Shown here: piece by piece, positions 24,306 to 36,259 of the stretch | Position numbering within the stretch: position 1 is the first letter of the stretch | Layout of the letters: every line of letters begins with the position of its first letter | Made by a program: the position numbers and the translations under genes | NCBI GenBank assembly: GCA_017562135.1 | Contig: QEYB01000999.1 | Span: forward strand, 186,001-250,000 | From: Dipylidium caninum | Lineage: Eukaryota > Platyhelminthes > Cestoda > Cyclophyllidea > Dipylidiidae | Direction of reading: 5' to 3' | DNA length: 64,000 nucleotides | The notes under the pieces: generated by a model | What the model was told of the DNA's origin: nothing | The model's database searches: none | What the model saw: the letters and a program-made list of their open reading frames with translations, nothing else

Positions 24306-26819
24306 ATGCAGACCTCAATCTCAGCAGAAGAGTTCGCATGCTTCCAGTCTCAACTAATTGAGCTCCGTCAACAGAAGTATTCGGCTAAGGAAGATCTATT
24401 CCGGGCGGAGAAGAAGATTGCTTCCCTAGAGGATGCCCTTGCCCATCAATCAGGTGAACTGGCTCAATTACGAAGCCGCCTCTCGTGTATTCAAAACGCT
24501 AGAGACCTCGAGACCGTGGCGAATGAGAATCACTCTCTACGTCAACGTCTACTAAATGTTGAGTCCTCTTTCCAGTTGCAATCCTCCACTCTCAGAGCTG
24601 AGTGCGAGCGTCTGCAGGCAGAAAACTCTCGCTTAAAAGACTCTCATAATATATCCAATGTAAATGATGCAGTTGTTCAAACGCCCACATCTTTTACCAT
24701 CTCCACAGTTTCGGTCTCTTCCCAGACGTTTAATTCTGGTTGGGCATCAGCTACAACCCAGACAAAGGCCACCTCGGCCGAAGTGGACGAATGGTTTTCC
24801 AAGGCAAAAGAATTGGCTGAGCTTTCACAATTGCTGGAAACCGAGAGAAAGACATCAGAGGAACTACTTAAAGATGTGAATCGATTGGAATTTGACGTAG
24901 AACGTCTGGAGGGCGAGTGTGAATCTTTGAGAAGTGAGCTGAGTGTGACGGAGAGACGAGGGGAGCGAATTCAGCGCGAACTGCAGCGACAGCTTGCATC
25001 TGCCGTGCGCGCGGTTAAGCATGTAACGTCGACAAATGCACCATCTTTATCGAGTCTCGTTGTAGTGCCTACTTCTGATCAAACTTTGGACGGAATTTCC
25101 GTCGAATCATTTAGTCTCTGTAGTGGCAGTCAGACAGCGGTGAATGAAAATGGGGAAGCTTGGGAATCTTCCTCTGGTTCGCAAACACAACAATCTCAAC
25201 AACCGGTATTCACGGAGGAGGACCTGAAGGTAAGAAGACTTACTGCATATGTGATATTTCGGCTGCTCTCATGCAGTTGTTACATCTGCACACGAAGATT
25301 TGGCGAGTCCAATTTAAGCTAACTAGTTGTTAGGGTACTCATGCTATTCATGCGCATTTTCATTCACTTGACGCTATGACAACAACAGCCGCTTTGCCTA
25401 CTTACTGCGGCCATTACTAAAATGAGAAACGGAAAAGAGAGTTACAAAAGTTTCCTCATTGATTGGTCAATCTCAAGTTACATAAAAAATTTAGACATTA
25501 TTTTTATGTAACTTAGGTGAATCGGATTCCTGATTTGCTATTTAGGGCTTATTGTCGCGTCTGTCGGAAGTGCAGGAGGACAATTGCAATTTACGACATC
25601 GGTTAAAATATCTCCAGCAAGAAGTGGATTCCAAGTCGAAGGTCATTCAGCGAACCCTCACTGACAAATTCAACTCTACCAGTCTTCCGAACCACGTAAA
25701 CGCGAAGGGTAGGCACTTTTCATAACTGAAACTTTTAGGCTACTAAATGATAGGTAGCTATTAAACTGACTAGCAGTATTTTGGTTGTCAATTGTTGAAT
25801 AAGAGTTTCTCCGTAACATTTAAACAGTAAGCAAACAGCTGTGTTTGGTTAAGCGACCGAGTCTATCGGAGGAACCCAGGCTTTTCAAACCCACTAAACA
25901 GGACATTAAGGTCTCGAACTGCTTCATTGATGCCGCTTCACTCTCCCAGCTCAGGGCATACCAACGTTTGAAGAAATATGATACAGAATCAACCTTCATG
26001 TAAACGATTAATAATCCTATCTCCACTATTAAGTGCCTGATTTACGTTAGGAATAAACGGTTGCGTATTTCAAGAACGTCACGTGTGATTGGCTGAGTTG
26101 TATGAAGCACTAGAATCTAGTCAAAAGCCATGTTGGATGCAGGCGAATTGAGGTTTTGTTTGGAGCTGGCGAGTGGATGGGTGGGTGGGTGAGAAGAGGA
26201 GTGCGGGGAGGAGTGGGGGGGGGGGGAAAGAAGGTCGGCGAGACTGGCTGACAAATGGCAGTGTCACGCAGACACACCAGTTGGGATTTTATGGGCGCTA
26301 GACCGCGATTTGACAAGCGCAGTCTGTTAACCGTGGCGCAAACACCGGTACTTGGGACACTTGGTGTTTTCTTCTTTCACTCCAAAAGTCTCAGTTGGAG
26401 GAGCGACTGCGTCGCCTCGGTGAGCGGACTCGGGACTTGTGGGGATGTGTGGGACTATGGCGTTAGTAAGAGGTTGGCTCACGTTGAGACAATAACCGTG
26501 TTGATGTTTTGGTGTAGAATCATATCGTAATGCAACAGGACTGTCGTCTTTCACCTCCCTTTCCACTGCTGCTGCTGGTGGTAATGGCACTGTCAGCACC
26601 AACGCCCTTCTCACACCGATTCGTTTGGCTTCGGACCTGATTTCAACGCTACGTGGCAGGTTGAAGAATCTGGAGACGTCTCCTCCCGCCTTTGCCCTCA
26701 GTTCTACGGAGCTAAAGGGTTTGAAGGTTCTTTGCGAGGAGTTAATGACTCGGAACGTCTCTCTTGAAAATGCACTTGAAGCCGTCATTGCCGGATCTAA
26801 CGGGAACTTAGAGGATTAA
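24306..26819 (+). CDS. CCDC186/golgin-like coiled-coil protein
   Basis: Exons 24306-25229, 25546-25708 and 26518-26819 join in phase to give 462 residues. Residues 1-120 and 155-250 are long heptad-rich coiled coils (FRAEKKIASLEDALAHQ; LEGECESLRSELSVTERR). They are separated by a Ser/Thr/Gln-rich hinge with SSQT and TTQT repeats. A further coiled coil lies in exon 2 (LLSRLSEVQEDNCNLRHRL). The C-terminal LKVLCEELMTRNVSLENAL resembles the conserved C-terminus of CCDC186, the golgin-type dense-core-vesicle and Golgi protein, where LEDTLLKNITLKENL occupies the same place. The protein is shorter than vertebrate CCDC186, so upstream exons may be missing. Exon 2 ends in phase 1 and can also splice to a different last exon at 25828. 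The first 58 bases of the last exon lie inside a long inverted repeat. Identification is by a short C-terminal block plus architecture only. Confidence 0.6.
25828..26003 (+). CDS. Alternative last exon of the coiled-coil gene
   Basis: An acceptor (ATTTAAACAG) at 25827 opens a frame in the same phase as the distal last exon at 26518. It adds 58 residues before TAA at 26001-26003, beginning VSKQLCLVKRPSLSEEPRLF and ending LKKYDTESTFM. It looks fully coding, with no low complexity. An AATAAA at 26052-26057 follows. Use of this exon would replace the conserved C-terminal coiled coil. Whether both ends are used is not shown by sequence alone. Confidence 0.5.
26052..26057 (+). terminator. Polyadenylation signal after the alternative last exon
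   Basis: AATAAA lies 48 bases after the stop at 26003 and 40 bases before the left arm of the outer inverted repeat. It supports a short transcript form ending here. Confidence 0.45.
26097..26575 (+). repeat. Outer inverted repeat, left arm
   Basis: These 479 bases match the reverse complement of 37021-37502 almost completely. I noticed only a handful of substitutions and a difference in a poly-G run (about 26213-26225). The arm covers the end of the last intron and the first 58 coding bases of the last exon of the coiled-coil gene, stopping within the run of alanine codons. Its outer edge is GTTGTATGAAG. No target duplication is apparent. The exon overlap suggests segmental inverted duplication of gene sequence, not an ordinary transposon. 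Confidence 0.9.
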
Positions 26820-26829
26820 CCCCACCAAT

Positions 26830-29150
26830 CCGGCTCTGTCTCTCATATACTTCTTTTTTATTATATCATTTCATATTTGATGTTTTAACTTGCTTTCCTT
26901 CTACGGTTTTTAACCACTGAAAAAATTCGGATATGTTTCTGCACTACGTGACGTTGGTGCTAGATGTGAGACAGAAGTCGCCATCTTTTTGAATTTCCTT
27001 CTCTCACTACAACATATTTTACTTTTACACTACCGTTGCTGTCGCTTCCTGTTACTTCAGTTATCAACGTCTGGGCTGACATCTTACTATGCCTTAGTTC
27101 TCTTTCCCCTCCTCCTTTCAGGTAATCCTCTCGATATTTTTCACTTTTATGTCCTTCGCGTTAAATTATTACACTCCTCGTACTTGTAAGTGGGACTGGT
27201 CACTTATCCTATCCCAATTTCAAAAGTATGCGATCCAAACTGATGCCACCTAAATCCAATCCCATGCGATGTTGGACACGGTACTGAAGTGTCAGAAGTA
27301 GCTTGTTTTGTGCTCTTCATATCGACTAGTTTTGCACAACAGTCGGCTTTGAAAAGACACGAGTGCTTCAATAGGGGATGATCAACCCGTGTGCAATGAT
27401 TACCACTGTGTGAAATGTCTGGAGGCTTAGGATGAAACGTAATTCAGTAAATTAGTTGCTCTGCACCGATTTAAATGACCTTATCTTAATGGTAGGTGAT
27501 TAGTGCTTTCTCTTTTCGCACCCTTTATTTGGAGGAGGTGAGATGTTGAGTGAGATGGTCTCTTAGAAATGCTCGCTCTCCGCTTTCGAAGACCAGAGAA
27601 AAGATGGATTAGGCATCATTCTCAACTCTCTCAAGGAGTGGATGGCAGGAGTGAGGAGATGCAGGGTTTTTGCCTTAAAAATCCACAGTACCGGCTTGAT
27701 GCAGTCTCTAAGGCGATTGGATTATGAAGGTGTGCCCCTGATTTCATAATCTATGTAGACAAGGTGCCGCGCGGCATGTACGCAAATGACACGCGGTGTT
27801 AGGTACAAATCATCTCAATATGACTGCCGATATGTGTCGCGAAATACGTCTCTCGAAGTAATTATATGAGTACGCATGCATTAGTCTTCTCCTCCCTCAA
27901 TGCTGACTCCAAATCCATATCCCGGTGATTTCTGGCAAGTGGTTTTTAGCAAGCAGGTATGAGAACCACTTACAGGGCTAAGAGGGTACCTCATACGTTC
28001 ACTTCAAATGAAACCCTAAAATAGGTCCTGGGCGGGACGCCAAAATTATTCCTAGGTGACCGACTGATCAGATTCCACACGCAATGAATATCCGGTGAGA
28101 TCTGTAGACTTCACCTCAAAAAAGATATGTGAATGAAGAGCTTTCGAAGTTCCCTATCATGATATGCGGGGCGTGTCCGAGGAATTTATGAGACAACCGC
28201 TGCCACTTCCTCTCGGACCGAAGGGGTAACTAACTTTCAAAGCGTTCTGACAATTATGAGCCATCAGGGAGATAGAAATGGGCATTTCACGCTACAGTTT
28301 AGTCGACTTATGGTGTGTGCTACAGTTCGCTGTCACTGGTCTAAGCATTTAAACGTTTGTATGTTCTCCTCGCCTGGCAGCGGGATGAAAGGAGTTTTAC
28401 TCCTGAAGCCGCCTGTTTTTTGTGTTCTCGTGGTTGGGTAATGCAGGACCGATTGTCGGATTCATGGACGCTAGGGGCGGTTTCTCCACCAATCAGGACT
28501 TGTATTATTCCTCAATTTTTGTAGCTACTGCACTGGTCGTAGGCTCAGGCACACTGCCCCCCCTCTCCCACAAACTCCCTCACCGCCCCCACCCTTGACT
28601 GGAGATGCCGCTTAAGCAACAGTGACTAGTAGGCGTCCTTAGGTTTATTATTCTCTGCCTTATTATCATTGTTATTATTTCAAAATTTCTGCAGACAGTT
28701 AAGCGAGGATCGAGACTATTTCGTAATCCCTGTGTGTGAACGTAGGTCAACAAAAATTGCAGAAAAACTAATGATTTAGAAAAAAAATCATTTTCTGGCA
28801 TATTTGGGGAAGAGAGAAGATGGGACATTGTGATCTCATGCGACCAACGCATAGTTTAATTATCCTCTTATACAAATTCAATAAGTAGATGAAGGAAGAT
28901 TTCGACGAATGTGTTCGTATTTTGGTTAAATCTTGTTAAAAATGGCGGCAACGCGGAGTAAGAAAATCGGCCGTGAAGAACAAAGGTGGGCATGTGATTT
29001 TACTAGTCAAGGTGGAAAGTAAAGTAAAAGTGAACGAGATGACATGGACTTTCCCCATTGGCTGATGCCCTCAAAATAATTGTCGAAGCATGTATATATG
29101 CTGACAAGATCCCCCTCTTGTCACAACTCAAGGAACACCATTTCACTCGT
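26830..29150. other. No gene recognised between coiled-coil gene and inner palindrome
   Basis: Only short frames are present. The first few hundred bases are presumably the 3' untranslated region of the coiled-coil gene; I saw no canonical AATAAA close to the stop at 26819. Nothing else can be supported. Confidence 0.35.
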
Positions 29151-29737
29151 TTCTCTTACCGCAGGAGACTAGCAAAACATCACCAAGAACGGCAGAGGGG
29201 CCAGTGGGGGAGTCGTCCAAACGACATTAGCAGTCGACTGCTCTCGACGACACCTGAGGCACAGCCGTCGAGTAACTCGTGTTGATGACCATCTCAGCGT
29301 AGATGCCACACGAAGTGAAAAGACGAAAACGCCCTCGTTTTGTTCAGCTTGTGGCCAAACGTAGAGGCTAATGAGCGGCAAATGTCGTAGCACAAAGCCG
29401 CCTATTAGGAGAGAAGCACCGAGGACGGGGCGTCGAGGCAATTAGGAGGCAGTGACAAATGTTCCACCTCTGCACCTGACGAGAGGGTCGTGGTCATTGG
29501 GGGGGGGGGGGTTGGCCCGTGAGTGGGAGTGGTGGTGGGGTCGGGGGGAGGAAGAGGTGGGAGCCAGACTTAACAAACTCATGTTGACTGGGAAGACGTG
29601 GTGTCCGTGTGGCACATGGCTCGACATTCCACATCGTGCCATGTGGCAGACAGTCGAAATGAGCTGTAAATCAAGATCACGGCCTTGCATCTTCTCGCTT
29701 CATGTTTTGTCTCGTGGAAGAGGTGGAGACCTCCTCC
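29151..29737 (+). repeat. Inner inverted repeat, left arm
   Basis: These 587 bases match the reverse complement of 30719-31307, with only single substitutions seen (for example near 29475 and 29535) and a small difference in the poly-G run at about 29500-29513. The arm contains a very G-rich block (about 29499-29555) with several runs of three or more G, able in principle to form a quadruplex. Open frames inside the two arms are identical only because the DNA is. Confidence 0.92.
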
Positions 29738-30718
29738 AACCTGTACCCTTGTGCTGTGTGGGGGACGAAAATCAGCGCTGCCATAGTTCTAGACTGTGGA
29801 AAACCTCACCACGACTGTTGTCGCCCCATTGGTTTGAAGTTAGACATACTTCTTGTCCAACTGCCAGAATGGAATGATAAGCGTCTTTACCATTCATGCC
29901 ACCTTCGCAGGACACACTGCCAAAAGCATTACCCAGCAAGTAAATAATTAGGCCTCATGTAAATTACCTTCATTGAGACAAAATCCCCATTCCCATGCCA
30001 AATCGCAACTTGAGTTTCGTTGGAAGCGAAGACCAACAAGGCGCCAGTTCGAAAGTTACCAAACTGGCCCTGCCTTTCCCTTTGTGCATCGCCTTATCTG
30101 TTGAAGTAGAAATAATTCCTACCAGTCTTGTCATCGGAGTTGTCGTCGTGGTGGCGAAAAAGACCAGCTTGTTTTTGTCTGATTGCGCCAAGCCATGCGA
30201 TAGGGAGAGGCAGTTTTTTGCGTCTTCGGTTAGACCACAGCTCCCCTCAATCGTCGGCTCTCTTTCCCACTCTCGCTGCCTCTCCCTGTATGCATGTGCG
30301 TGTACAAGTTTGTGTTGCCATCTTAATTTTTTCCTTTATTCTCGTTCGAGTTTATCGGTCCCGGCATCCTTTGTTAGTATTTCCCGCTTCGAGACTTTTT
30401 TTCCACTGGAGTTTTCGACCAGCTTGCTCAGGTGTCCCGTCCCACTCACATTCCACTCCGCGTGGCACACAGGCTGCGCAGCTCTACCGGCTAAGCTGTA
30501 CGATCGGAAAACTACTCTAACAGGTGGACTGGACAGTACATGTGGAGAGGAATGGCAGGAACTATGGCCTCCGTCGAGACGTCGACTGGCACTATGCGAA
30601 GAACGCAATGTGGACTTGTCCATCCAGGCGATGCACCCTCCTAACACCTGGAGATGCCCATTCTTCCGCCAGGTAAATTTGTCTCGAAAGCCGAAAACCA
30701 TCGATTCTACCACAGGAG
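29738..30718 (+). other. Spacer of the inner palindrome
   Basis: This 981-base single-copy segment lies between the inner arms. It has an open plus-strand frame of 253 codons (29995-30756, running into the right arm) with no recognised domain, and a smaller splice-bounded frame at its right end. Composition is like the surroundings. Confidence 0.5.
30524..30672 (+). other. Candidate exon in palindrome spacer
   Basis: A 149-base stretch is bounded by an acceptor-like CTCTAACAG and a donor-like CCAG|GTAAAT. It stays open in two frames. One reads VDWTVHVERNGRNYGLRRDV and continues through WHYAKNAMW and cysteines; the other is part of the 253-codon frame. It ends 46 bases before the right arm. 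No partner exon was found, so this may be a captured or orphan exon, or chance. Confidence 0.25.
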
Positions 30719-31307
30719 GGAGGAGGTCTCCACCTCTTCCACGAGACAAAACATGAAGCGAGAAGATGCAAGGCCGTGATCTTGATTTACAGCTCATTTC
30801 GACTGTCTGCCACATGGCACGATGTGGAATGTCGAGCCATGTGCCACACGGACACCACGTCTTCCCAGTCAACATGAGTTTGTTAAGTCTGGCTCCCACC
30901 TCTTCCTCCCCCCGACCCCACCGCCACTCCCACTCACGGGCCAACCCCCCTCCCCCCCCAATGGCCACGACCCTCTCGTCAGGTGCAGAGGTGGAACATT
31001 TGTCACTGCCTCCTAATTGCCTCGACGCCCCGTCCTCGGTGCTTCTCTCCTAATAGGCGGCTTTGTGCTACGACATTTGCCGCTCATTAGCCTCTACGTT
31101 TGGCCACAAGCTGAACAAAACGAGGGCGTTTTCGTCTTTTCACTTCGTGTGGCATCTACGCTGAGATGGTCATCAACACGAGTTACTCGACGGCTGTGCC
31201 TCAGGTGTCGTCGAGAGCAGTCGACTGCTAATGTCGTTTGGACGACTCCCCCACTGGCCCCTCTGCCGTTCTTGGTGATGTTTTGCTAGTCTCCTGCGGT
31301 AAGAGAA
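30719..31307 (-). repeat. Inner inverted repeat, right arm
   Basis: Reverse-complement partner of 29151-29737, 589 bases. Together with the spacer the structure is about 2157 bases and would fold into a long hairpin if transcribed through. Sequences flanking the two arms show only weak further similarity, and I saw no clear target duplication. Confidence 0.92.
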
Positions 31308-31309
31308 GC

Positions 31310-33100
31310 AAGTAAAGTGATCCTCTCAGCACACATCTGTGTTCTTCTTTGATAAGCGAATGGGTGCGAGGTTATCGTCATCTCGACATCTACTGCTGAT
31401 TCACCTTATTTCTGTCCTCTTTCTCTATTCACCTCCTGATCCGGATCGTTCATGTCTCTGAATCTCCACGCACCCAACAGACCCCATCGTTTGGTCTAAT
31501 GATATTTCCATCGTGATATAGTACTCGCGCGAGAGACGCCTTTCCCACTGCCAACTTTTTTAAAAATGCCCCTCCTGTGCCTCATCCTGTTCTCCGACGG
31601 CGATGCTTAATTGACCCACCGTTTGGTGGTCTTTTATCCTCTCCTACCTGCAGACTCCACACTGCCTTCGCATTAACCATAATTAGCCTTTCCCTCATAC
31701 CCTCCTTCGATCTCCCCAACCCCTTTGTTCCCTGCTGAGTTCCTCTACTTCACCTCATTTCCTCTTGCGACCTCCTGTTTACCCGGCGTAGACCTCCCCG
31801 CGCGTCTTGATAACACATTGTGGAATATTAAACACGTCTTAGAGATATACATAGTATTTGCTGCTTCCGCTAAACAAAGGAGGATTACCGGTGTTGTTCA
31901 GGCCAAACCAGAGCTTATGCTTACATTGGTTTCTTACCACTTCGGTTGACATTCTTCTAACCTTTTCACAATCTAATGGCAGAAAAGTTGCCACTCGTCC
32001 GTGATGATTGTGTCCGCAAACCCGTCGGATACTCTCTTATACGAGGGAATGGGCAAATGCAGTGAACCCAATACTTTGGTTGGATGGGGTGGGGAGTTGA
32101 ACGCCCATGCCTTGTCATGCAGAGGACAAATATTTCCCAGTAAACGAGGTTTTCATCGCATCAGCCCCAAATTTTCCATTGGAAAACATATAGGACAATT
32201 TACACTCTGGACTTAACGGTCATGCGCAATCGCTATGTTCACTGCAGCGTGTGTAGACAACACTTTCAGCAGTCTATCTCGTAATTTAAAATGACATTTA
32301 GCTTAGCGTATTTAAGTAGCAGCTAGTGGATAACTGTAAGCCCTCGCCTGCGTAGATATCTGGCATCGCTTCCAATATAGAATAAACCAACCATTGTCTC
32401 TCAACTAGAAGATCGCGGGTTTTCTGATAGATCGACCACGTATGACTGTAAATTACGATGTTTGACTATAAGGGATTATACAAACGGTCTTCCCGTTTTT
32501 CTATCGCGTAATCGGCTGGTACGTAACCCCGTTATTCATTCATCGGTACACGCACAGCACTCTGAAGCCAACCCTCCTTAGATTCCTTCCACTGACCCAT
32601 GGCACTCTTTTGTGAAAAAATTCAGAAGTCTCGGACGAATCAGCCTGCTGGAGGGTCTCAGCTAGGTATTTAGGGGCGGGCCGCGGAGGGGGGGCGGTTT
32701 TGCGTTCCGCTTGAATTTAATTTAACCGAGAATCTGGTGGGGTGTGAGGGCGAGGCGGGTGAGGCGGGGGAGAGCTTGATGGTGGAGAAATCTGGATACA
32801 AATCGTATATATATGTATTTAATTAATTAGTTCACGTGTTGTACGTGAACAACGGAGGTGTAAGGGCAGGTTGAGGAGAAGAAAGGTGGGAAATGGGTAG
32901 CGCGAGGAGGGGGCAGCCGACTGGGACTAGAAGACAGGTACAACTTTTATTGCGAACTATCTTGCATATTTGAGCAATTGCATTATTGCACTTTCTTGGG
33001 ATTGGACTCGAAGTAAAACGCAACTGAGTCGTCTGCGGCTGACACGACTGACGGCGGGGAGGAAGGACTGTGCGGGTGATGGGGAAGGCCCAACAAATGT
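31310..33100. other. No gene recognised
   Basis: Short chance frames only. Pyrimidine-rich on the plus strand to about 31760, then mixed, with a small AT-rich patch near 32805-32830. No splice-supported exon found. Confidence 0.35.
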
Positions 33101-33127
33101 GTAAGAGGGACGGAAGAGGACGGGCGA

Positions 33128-36100
33128 CTTTCCACTGTCGCAGTAGTTGTCAGCTCCGCCAAGGCCTTATCAATCCGACTCCTGAAGGCCTGTAGTATGG
33201 GATGGAATCAGGGTAAGTGCTTGGAATTTAAGTTACATTTGAAGTTGAAATATGCTGAAATGGGTTCGGTGGATATGAGATAGAGATAAGACGACCGTTT
33301 AATTCAATCTAGGACGGAGAAGTGTGGCCCGCCTTCAACCGTCACTGCGATTACCATCATTACTCTTTCCGATTATTTTGGTGACGTCGCTGTGAGTTAA
33401 ACCATCTCTCCAGACGTAGATGGTGGTGCTCTGAACAAGAATAACCGTCACCGTCAAGGTACGCGATTTTAATATTTCTGTATGGCCACACGTGAGATGT
33501 AGGCAGGTGTCGTTAAAGGGGTCCTAGCGGATGTGACAACTAGTTCGACGCTAATTCAAGGTGTGTCCCTGAATTTGACGAAGCAGCGCATGGCACGAGA
33601 CCGCGAACCACGTAGACCGGAGAGAAGCCACCTCCGCACAGAAATCTCTAATTTTAGGAGACATCACCAGTATTACTTCCCGTGTCCTCTATTTTTTTAA
33701 ATTCCTCCACGTACCCCTCAAAATTTTTACAAAATGGATGACAGTACCAAATTCGACACACCATAATACTCATAGCACGCCTGAGTGCATTTAGGAGCTT
33801 CTTAGACAGGAGAGATGCGGTGTGACCAAATAGGGAAAAAAGCCACCACGGACTTCAGTTCGTGTATCCAAAGGCAATTTATCCAGATAGAAGTTTATTT
33901 GAATCAGTGAATGGGCCGAAGGTCATTGACCAGTAAATCGGAGCGGGGCAAAAGTGGCGATGCAGTAATTTTGTGTCATTTCACTCATTGGCTCCAAAAT
34001 TCTTCCCCACCCATCCGTTGGCCGTGTATGGTGAGTTTAAGGCCTCCTTAGTGCACAACACCCGCGTAGCCCCACAATCTGGAGGAGGGGGGAGACACTA
34101 AGATTTATCTCCGCCACACGGAAGGAGCGGGAAGCTGTAGGCGTGGCCCTTGCGCTATGCCGCAAAAGGGAAGTGCTCGCGCTAACGAGTAAAGAGTCCG
34201 CCTGCCTAAACGGAGATGAAAACTTGCCCACAATAGTTCCTTCGTATGGTTTCGTCCAGCACGCCTCTGTTTGCCTTCTCCGGGTGGCCTGGGAGTTTCT
34301 TAGCCACGGCCAGAATTTCCTCCCCAGGTCCTGGCGGTAGTCTGGAGCAATGCGCGACCGACAGGCCTCAAAATCCAACGAGGCAGGAGCTTGAAACCAC
34401 AAGGAATGTATTGGGAGTTATGGTGTCTCCTCCTATTTGGATGTTGGTTGATTCCTTGTTGGTGACCGTAATTGTCAGCCCTTAAAACGGTAATAACTCT
34501 AATTGTCTTTCATTGCGGTTCAAATGCCGCTAGCGTTTTAGTATACCCATCAACCACATCTTTTGCAGTGGAGTTTTAAATGTTTTTTTGACGAATTCTC
34601 TATTAGTGGAATGGCGGAAAGGCGGTAGGATGCGTTCTTGGTGGAACAAAAATGTACTAGACCGATAGCATACACGAAAATAACTCAGAGGAAGGGAAAA
34701 TTCGGTGTAACCATGTAGAATTGTTTTATCAAATTTTAAAACATCTTATTGTTTAGGTGGTTGAGGAGGAGAAGGCGAAGAAAACGCGTGAATTTAAACT
34801 CCTTCAGTTCTATTCAACCATGTGGGATTGTAGAATTTATTTGTAAAAGAGGTTTAACGAATAGCCTTCCTTCGATGGACATATTCGTCGACTAGTAAAG
34901 TGGAAGGTCCTATATGTCGCTCATGACATTCAGGCTCGACTGCCTGGTGTCTGTAGGAATGACAGAGCATATGTTCGGAGGAATGACAGAGCATATGTTC
35001 GGAGGAAGGGTAGGTGGAGGTTAATTAGTTGGGGAAACCGGGTGGGCGACGCCCTGTTTTGCCAAATTGATTCGCTCTTCTCGGCCCAACCCAGCAGTGT
35101 ATTTAAACACCCAGCCTTATACGCTCTACTCTTCCCTCTTTCCTCCACCCACCCTTCTAGCCAACGCCATTTGTTGTCATGGCAGTGGGTAGGTCTACCT
35201 TGAACTTCCGTTTTCTGTTAGGTAAAGGTAGAAGTGACAGGTAAGTGTCGGAAATCCCCTGCAATCATTAATGCCACGTGGTGCCACCTCGCACCCTCTC
35301 TCGCGAGAAATGCCATCGGCGTATGGCGTGGCAGGAGCAGGAGGAAACACCGATTAGCCGCTGTTGTCCTTCCTTCCCCCCTTCCCCCCCCCCAGAGCCA
35401 CGAATTCCCTTTTCTCCACCATCGCCGATGGTATTTTCCGCACATCTTCGGTATTTCCGCTACTCTCTAGGGCGGAGCTTACGTCAGGGTGGGCGCAGAA
35501 ATTCGGGGGCGTGTGGCACGTTACGGCCTCACCAACGTCCGGATGGAAGGGTGGAGTTCGTCCCCCTCCCGCGGCGCGGGTGATGATGATCCGGGTTTGA
35601 TGCTAGTGGCAATTGGTCTGTCACGCTCAGTGTTGAAACCCGATTATTTCCCAATGTGGAGCCCTTGAACCACTCGGGCTGAGTTGAATGCCCTCTGTGT
35701 AACCTATCATCGAGAGGACACCTTTCACTCGGTCGACATTGTACCTCACGCGTTAATGGAAGCTGTGAGAGAAGTACATTTAGACTCCAGTCTTCTGACC
35801 TTCATCATTTCCAGCCTTTAACTTGACTCTCAGTCGGGCGACGTGTTTGGTCACACCTTCACACGAGATCAAGTTTTCTGAAAGGAATTCGCGAGCTCTA
35901 CTTTGATGGTCCTTTTTGCAGGAAATCACGTATATTTTGATATTCACAGCTTCTATGCTATGTTATCACTCTTAACAAAGCTAATTTACTCTGCTCCTGA
36001 TTGGGGGCTTCTTGGCCAGAAACACGAGTTGTGTCTCGATATAGTGGAGGCTGTAATCGGTTTTCGTGTATTTTAATATTTGTCTATTCTCGTCAGCTCC

Positions 36101-36248
36101 CCCGTCTTAAGTCCTTGCAGCCTCTGCTACCCCGCGTTACCACCACTTCCTTCTTTTGCTCCTTCTCGCTCCTGCCTCCAGCCGCCGCCTCCTCGATGAA
36201 AATGTTTTTTTCCACCCAGACCAACTCAAAGTGTCCAAGGGACTGTGA
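33128..36248 (+). CDS. Candidate three-exon orphan gene (partial)
   Basis: Three splice-bounded frames join in compatible phase. One ends at 33212 with strong donor CAGG|GTAAGTG and includes VAVVVSSAKALSIRLLKACS. The second is 33313-33391, with acceptor CAATCTAG, donor GTGAGT and a hydrophobic product containing LPSLLFPIILVTSL. The third is 36182-36248, behind a long pyrimidine tract and CTCCAG, ending DENVFFHPDQLKVSKGL and TGA. An AATAAA-like signal lies near 36450. The start is not defined and I do not recognise the family. Phase agreement and the good acceptor are the support; alternative frames in exon 2 are also open, so this may be wrong. Confidence 0.25.
34955..35002 (+). repeat. Two perfect tandem copies of a 24 bp unit
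   Basis: The 24-base unit, which begins AGGAATGACAGAGC and ends ATGTTCGG, is repeated exactly twice with no gap. Short tandem duplication; no further copies seen. Confidence 0.85.
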
Positions 36249-36259
36249 AGAGGTGGCGA

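Noticed and set aside
29995..30756. 253-codon plus-strand open frame as a gene
   Set aside because: No domain, irregular composition, and it runs from the spacer into the palindrome arm. Open length alone is not enough, although a shorter splice-bounded part is kept as a weak candidate.
29169..31289. Identical 90-codon frames at 29169-29441 (minus) and 31017-31289 (plus) as a conserved protein
   Set aside because: Identity is explained by the inner inverted repeat; there is no sign of selection on the frame.
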